Shown here one piece after another: positions 12,637-15,467 of a DNA stretch of 15,467 nt. The translations under genes and the position numbers were made by a program. Location of the stretch: assembly GCA_040905145.1 (NCBI GenBank), contig JBBDSC010000229.1, positions 1-15,467 on the forward strand, written 5' to 3'. Below the pieces are notes generated by a model, which was not told the DNA's origin, searched no databases, and worked only from the letters and a program-made list of their open reading frames with translations. Numbering within the stretch: the first letter of the stretch is position 1; every line of letters starts with the position of its first letter. This DNA is from DATGMS01 sp040905145 (lineage in GTDB: Bacteria; Bacteroidota; Bacteroidia; Cytophagales; Cyclobacteriaceae).

Positions 12637-14217
12637 ATGAACCTGACGAAAGAGATACAGAAGAGAAGAACCTTTGGCATTATCGCCCACCCTGATGCGG
12701 GGAAAACCACCTTGACCGAAAAAATGCTGCTTTTTGGAGGTGCCATTAAAACTGCCGGGGCCGTCAAATCCAATAAAATCGATACCCAAACCAAATCCGA
12801 TTGGATGGAAATAGAAAAGCAAAGGGGGATCTCTGTGGCAACTTCGGTCATGGGATTTGAGTACAGAGGACTTAAGATCAACTTGTTGGATACACCCGGC
12901 CATCAGGATTTTGCCGAAGATACCTACAGGACACTTACGGCGGTTGATTCTGTCATCCTGGTAATCGACTGTGTAAAAGGGGTAGAGATCCAGACGGAGA
13001 AACTGATGGAAGTTTGCCGTATGAGAAATACGCCCGTGATCTGTTTTATCAATAAGCTGGATAGGGAAGGAAGAGATCCCTATGATTTACTGGACGAAGT
13101 AGAAGAAAAGCTGAACATAAAAGTCCGTCCACTTTCATGGCCCATCTCCATGGGCAAAACATTTAAAGGGGTGTACAACCTCTATAATAAATCCCTTAAT
13201 TTATTTACCCCCTCCCAAAGAAAACTAAATGCAGACAAAATTACTGTCGCTGATCTGAATGATGAAAACCTGGAAAATCTGGTGGGTATAAATAATGCCC
13301 ATCAGCTTAGAGAGGATGTTGAACTGATAGAAGGGGTTTACCCTGATTTTGATCCCAAAGATTATTTGAAAGGAGAAGTTGCCCCGGTATTTTTTGGTTC
13401 TGCGGTCAATAATTTCGGGGTGCAGGAGATGTTGGATACCTTTATTGATATTGCCCCCATTCCTAGAAGTAGGGAGACGGAGGAGCGGGAAGTATTACCC
13501 GAAGAGAATAAATTCAGTGGCTTTATTTTTAAAATCCATGCCAATATGGATCCCAATCACAGGAACAGAATTGCTTTCTTAAGGATTTGTTCCGGAAAGT
13601 TTGAACGGAACAAACCTTACAATCATGTAAGGGGGACCAAGCCTTTGCGCTTTTCCAATATTACCTCCTTTATGGCACAAGATAAGGAAACCATTGATTT
13701 TGCCTTTCCGGGAGATATAGTGGGTCTGTTTGATACGGGTAACCTGAGGATAGGCGATACCTTGACCGATGGTGAAAACATTACTTTCAAAGGTATCCCA
13801 AGCTTCTCCCCTGAGATTTTCCGGGAGGTCATCAACAAGGATACTATGAAAACCAAACAATTGGAAAAGGGGTTGAAGCAACTGATGGAAGAAGGAGTGG
13901 CACAGCTTTTTACCTTTGATATTGGTTCCAGAAAAGTGGTGGGCACGGTAGGCCAGCTTCAGTTTGAGGTTATCCAATTCCGTTTAAAAAACGAATACAA
14001 TGCCACGGTGGAATTTGCACCGATGAATTTATACAAAGCCTGCTGGATCAGCAGCAAGGACAAAAACCAATTAAACGAATTTGTCCGGTCTAAAAACCGC
14101 CATATTGCCAGGGACAAAGAGGGTAATTTGGTTTTTATGGCCGAAACAAAAGCCTGGCTACAAATGGTGCAGGACAATTATCCGGATATTGAATTTCATT
14201 TTACCTCGGAGTTTTAA
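12637..14217 (+). CDS. prfC: Peptide chain release factor 3 (RF3)
   Basis: RF3 is a translational GTPase that removes RF1/RF2 from the ribosome after peptide release. The 526-residue protein is about the length of E. coli RF3 (529). It has G1 HPDAGKTT (18-25), G2 RGISV (63-67), G3 DTPGH (85-89) and G4 NKLD (139-142). A beta-barrel domain 2 follows (FPGDIVGLFDTGNLRIGDTL), then the RF3-type segment FKGIPSFSPEIFREV and the C-terminal domain with VGTVGQLQFEV. The frame is open upstream to 12553, but MNLTKEIQKRRTFGIIAHPD is the family opening, so the ATG at 12637 is chosen; it also sits well behind the -7 box. The protein lacks the long insertions expected for EF-G, LepA or TypA, so the RF3 call is firm. 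Confidence 0.96.
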   Translation: MNLTKEIQKRRTFGIIAHPDAGKTTLTEKMLLFGGAIKTAGAVKSNKIDTQTKSDWMEIEKQRGISVATSVMGFEYRGLKINLLDTPGHQDFAEDTYRTLTAVDSVILVIDCVKGVEIQTEKLMEVCRMRNTPVICFINKLDREGRDPYDLLDEVEEKLNIKVRPLSWPISMGKTFKGVYNLYNKSLNLFTPSQRKLNADKITVADLNDENLENLVGINNAHQLREDVELIEGVYPDFDPKDYLKGEVAPVFFGSAVNNFGVQEMLDTFIDIAPIPRSRETEEREVLPEENKFSGFIFKIHANMDPNHRNRIAFLRICSGKFERNKPYNHVRGTKPLRFSNITSFMAQDKETIDFAFPGDIVGLFDTGNLRIGDTLTDGENITFKGIPSFSPEIFREVINKDTMKTKQLEKGLKQLMEEGVAQLFTFDIGSRKVVGTVGQLQFEVIQFRLKNEYNATVEFAPMNLYKACWISSKDKNQLNEFVRSKNRHIARDKEGNLVFMAETKAWLQMVQDNYPDIEFHFTSEF

Positions 14218-14225
14218 CACTAATT

Positions 14226-14282
14226 AGGTCCAGTAAAAAATTGAGGAACTTTCTTTCGTCAATTTATAAGTAGTAGGGACCT
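14226..14282. other. Nested stem structure between prfC and the pseudouridine synthase gene
   Basis: AGGTCC (14226-14231) pairs with GGACCT (14277-14282), and inside it AAATTGA (14238-14244) pairs with TCAATTT (14259-14265). No T-tract follows on the plus strand. It could be an RNA structure at the end of the prfC transcript, or chance in AT-rich DNA. Confidence 0.3.
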
Positions 14283-14343
14283 GTATCAAAAACTGACATT
14301 CCATGAGCTTTAACTACCTTTACAGCATAAAAGATTTGAGACA

Positions 14344-15075
14344 ATGAAGAAGCCATTTTCAGTAGTTTATGAAGATAACCATCTTTTGGTAGTCAATAAA
14401 ACAGCCGGGATTTTAGTGCAGGGGGACAAAACCAAAGATAAAACCCTTACCGATTATTGCAGGGAATATATCGCACACAAGTATAATAAACCGGGGGATG
14501 TATTTTTGCACCCAGTCCACCGGCTGGACAGGCCTGTCAGTGGCTTGGTCATCTTTGCCAGAACTTCAAAAGGCCTGGAAAGGATGATGGAGCTGTTTCG
14601 TAAAAGGGACATTCATAAAGTTTATTGGGCCATAGTCAAAAAAAGGCCCCCCGAAGAAATGGCCAAGCTGACCCATTGGCTGGTTAAGGATGAACAAAAA
14701 AACGTGGTAACTGCCTACGACAGCGAGGTTCCTGGCAGTCAGAAGGCCGAATTGAACTACAAGAGACTGGGTAAACTAAATGACCACTGGCTTGTGGAAG
14801 TAAGACCGGTTACCGGAAGGCCCCACCAGATCCGCGTACAATTGGCTTCTATGAATTGTCCAATCCGGGGAGATATAAAATATGGTTTTGTAAAACCAAA
14901 TCCAGACGCCGGCATTAACTTGCATGCCTTTCATCTGGTGTTTGTTCATCCCGTTAAAAAAGAAAAATTGTTTTTAAGGGCAGGTTTGCCCGCAGAACCT
15001 TTCTGGGAACAATTTTTGGAGTTTGAAGATATCAAAGTCAAAGATCAGCATTTGGACAATACCTTCAGTGGCTAA
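14344..15075 (+). CDS. RluA-family pseudouridine synthase
   Basis: The enzyme isomerises uridine to pseudouridine in rRNA or tRNA. The 243-residue protein is a stand-alone catalytic domain without an S4 RNA-binding domain. The signature HRLDRPVSGLVIFART (59-74) carries the catalytic aspartate D62. Further family motifs are KVYWAIVKKRP (90s), GRPHQIRVQLASM (about 158-170) and LHAFHLVFVHP (about 203-213). It starts with YEDNHLLVVNKTAGILV, the usual opening of this family. Length and the missing S4 domain fit RluA, TruC or related small members; the target site cannot be decided. ATG at 14344 is preceded by TACCTTTA (14315-14322), a weak -7-like box, so it may have its own promoter. Repeat words follow the stop. 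Confidence 0.9.
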   Translation: MKKPFSVVYEDNHLLVVNKTAGILVQGDKTKDKTLTDYCREYIAHKYNKPGDVFLHPVHRLDRPVSGLVIFARTSKGLERMMELFRKRDIHKVYWAIVKKRPPEEMAKLTHWLVKDEQKNVVTAYDSEVPGSQKAELNYKRLGKLNDHWLVEVRPVTGRPHQIRVQLASMNCPIRGDIKYGFVKPNPDAGINLHAFHLVFVHPVKKEKLFLRAGLPAEPFWEQFLEFEDIKVKDQHLDNTFSG

Positions 15076-15467
15076 TTGGTTACGAAGTACAACGTACTAA
15101 GGTTCTCACCGATTGTTTCTTATTATTTCTCTGTATTAATCTGTGTCTATCTGTGGTTGGCTTTTTATATATCGTCCTGAATCTGCTTGACACTTTTTCA
15201 TTACCAGAACCTCCTATGATTCCGGTGTGGACAAATATGCTTTCACACAATGGCTTTAATTCCGCAAAACATGTTTATACCTGTGCATTCCTGAATTCTT
15301 TCTCCACTCACTCTTCTCCCGACTGTCCTCCTGTAGAAATTCCGGACCCAGGATAATCCGGGTTAGGGATACCAAATAGTAACATTGACAACCTGTTCTT
15401 GATTCTTGGTTCTACTACTATATAACTCAATGTATTGAGAATATCAGTTAATTTTATGCAGCTTTTT
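15076..15467. other. 392-bp region after the pseudouridine synthase gene, no convincing gene
   Basis: The region begins with the short word AAGTACAACGTAC (15085-15097), shared with 10704-10716 and part of a small hairpin AGTAC-AAC-GTACT. It is followed by a CTGT-rich stretch (about 15130-15157; CTGTATTAATCTGTGTC and on), which looks like a simple, recurrent intergenic sequence. From 15153 a GTG-started frame of 67 codons is open, but it has no recognisable domain, no RBS or promoter, and unusual composition (many Pro, Ser, Asn). The remainder to 15467 shows stops in all frames that I read. Confidence 0.5.
15085..15097 (+). repeat. Short dispersed palindromic word, copy 2
   Basis: AAGTACAACGTAC, identical to 10704-10716, again directly behind a gene stop. 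It extends here to a perfect small hairpin AGTAC-AAC-GTACT (15086-15098). Confidence 0.5.

Noticed and set aside
12330..12695. A 121-codon plus-strand open frame across the region before prfC
   Set aside because: It runs through the REP-like inverted pair and into prfC in another frame, has no family features, and the prfC start and promoter explain the region better.
1..15467. CRISPR array, tRNA or rRNA genes, phage genes, defence islands
   Set aside because: I found no regularly spaced direct repeats, no tRNA-like cloverleaf or rRNA sequence, and no coding regions of phage or defence type.

Overview
The window looks like chromosome of a Bacteroidota bacterium, most likely order Cytophagales and close to Cyclobacteriaceae. 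This is inferred from gene content and style. It has a GWxTD-domain secreted protein, a histidine kinase with an H-box of the AHQLGTPL type, the gene run hpt-adk-obgE, AT-rich start regions without Shine-Dalgarno sequences, and promoter-like sites matching the Bacteroidota sigma-factor consensus (TTTG, about 19 nt, TAnnTTTG). No organism name can be proved from the sequence alone.

Layout: (1) 1-277 holds the start of an IS630-like transposase on the minus strand, running off the left edge, followed by one copy of a REP-like palindromic repeat. (2) 278-1060 (minus) is a SAM-dependent methyltransferase, divergent from the next block. (3) 1113-3646 is a tight block: GWxTD protein, rlmB (overlapping it by 28 nt) and hpt. 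(4) adk (3796-4368) is followed by 338 bp of repeat-rich DNA, a promoter-like box and a hairpin with a T-tract, then obgE with a TTG start. (5) grpE-dnaJ (5774-7453) form a chaperone pair closed by a strong intrinsic terminator; DnaJ lacks one of its two zinc centres. (6) 7529-12109 holds a secreted beta-rich protein, an ABC-2 exporter pair (ATPase with TTG start, permease overlapping by 8 nt) and a membrane histidine kinase without a neighbouring response regulator. (7) 12110-12636 is a 527-bp intergenic region full of palindromes, including an inverted pair of the same REP-like unit seen at the left edge. (8) prfC (release factor 3) and an RluA-family pseudouridine synthase follow, and 15076-15467 shows no convincing gene.

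Most genes are housekeeping and centre on translation and protein folding: 23S rRNA methylation (RlmB), ribosome-associated GTPase (ObgE), peptide release factor recycling (RF3), RNA pseudouridylation, the DnaK co-chaperones, plus nucleotide metabolism (Hpt, Adk). The accessory interest lies in the intergenic DNA: at least two dispersed repeat families occur between genes, plus an IS end. I did not find a convincing new multi-gene system. The best leads are the repeat families, the possible attenuator before obgE, the reduced DnaJ zinc domain, and the secreted protein / exporter / orphan kinase cluster.
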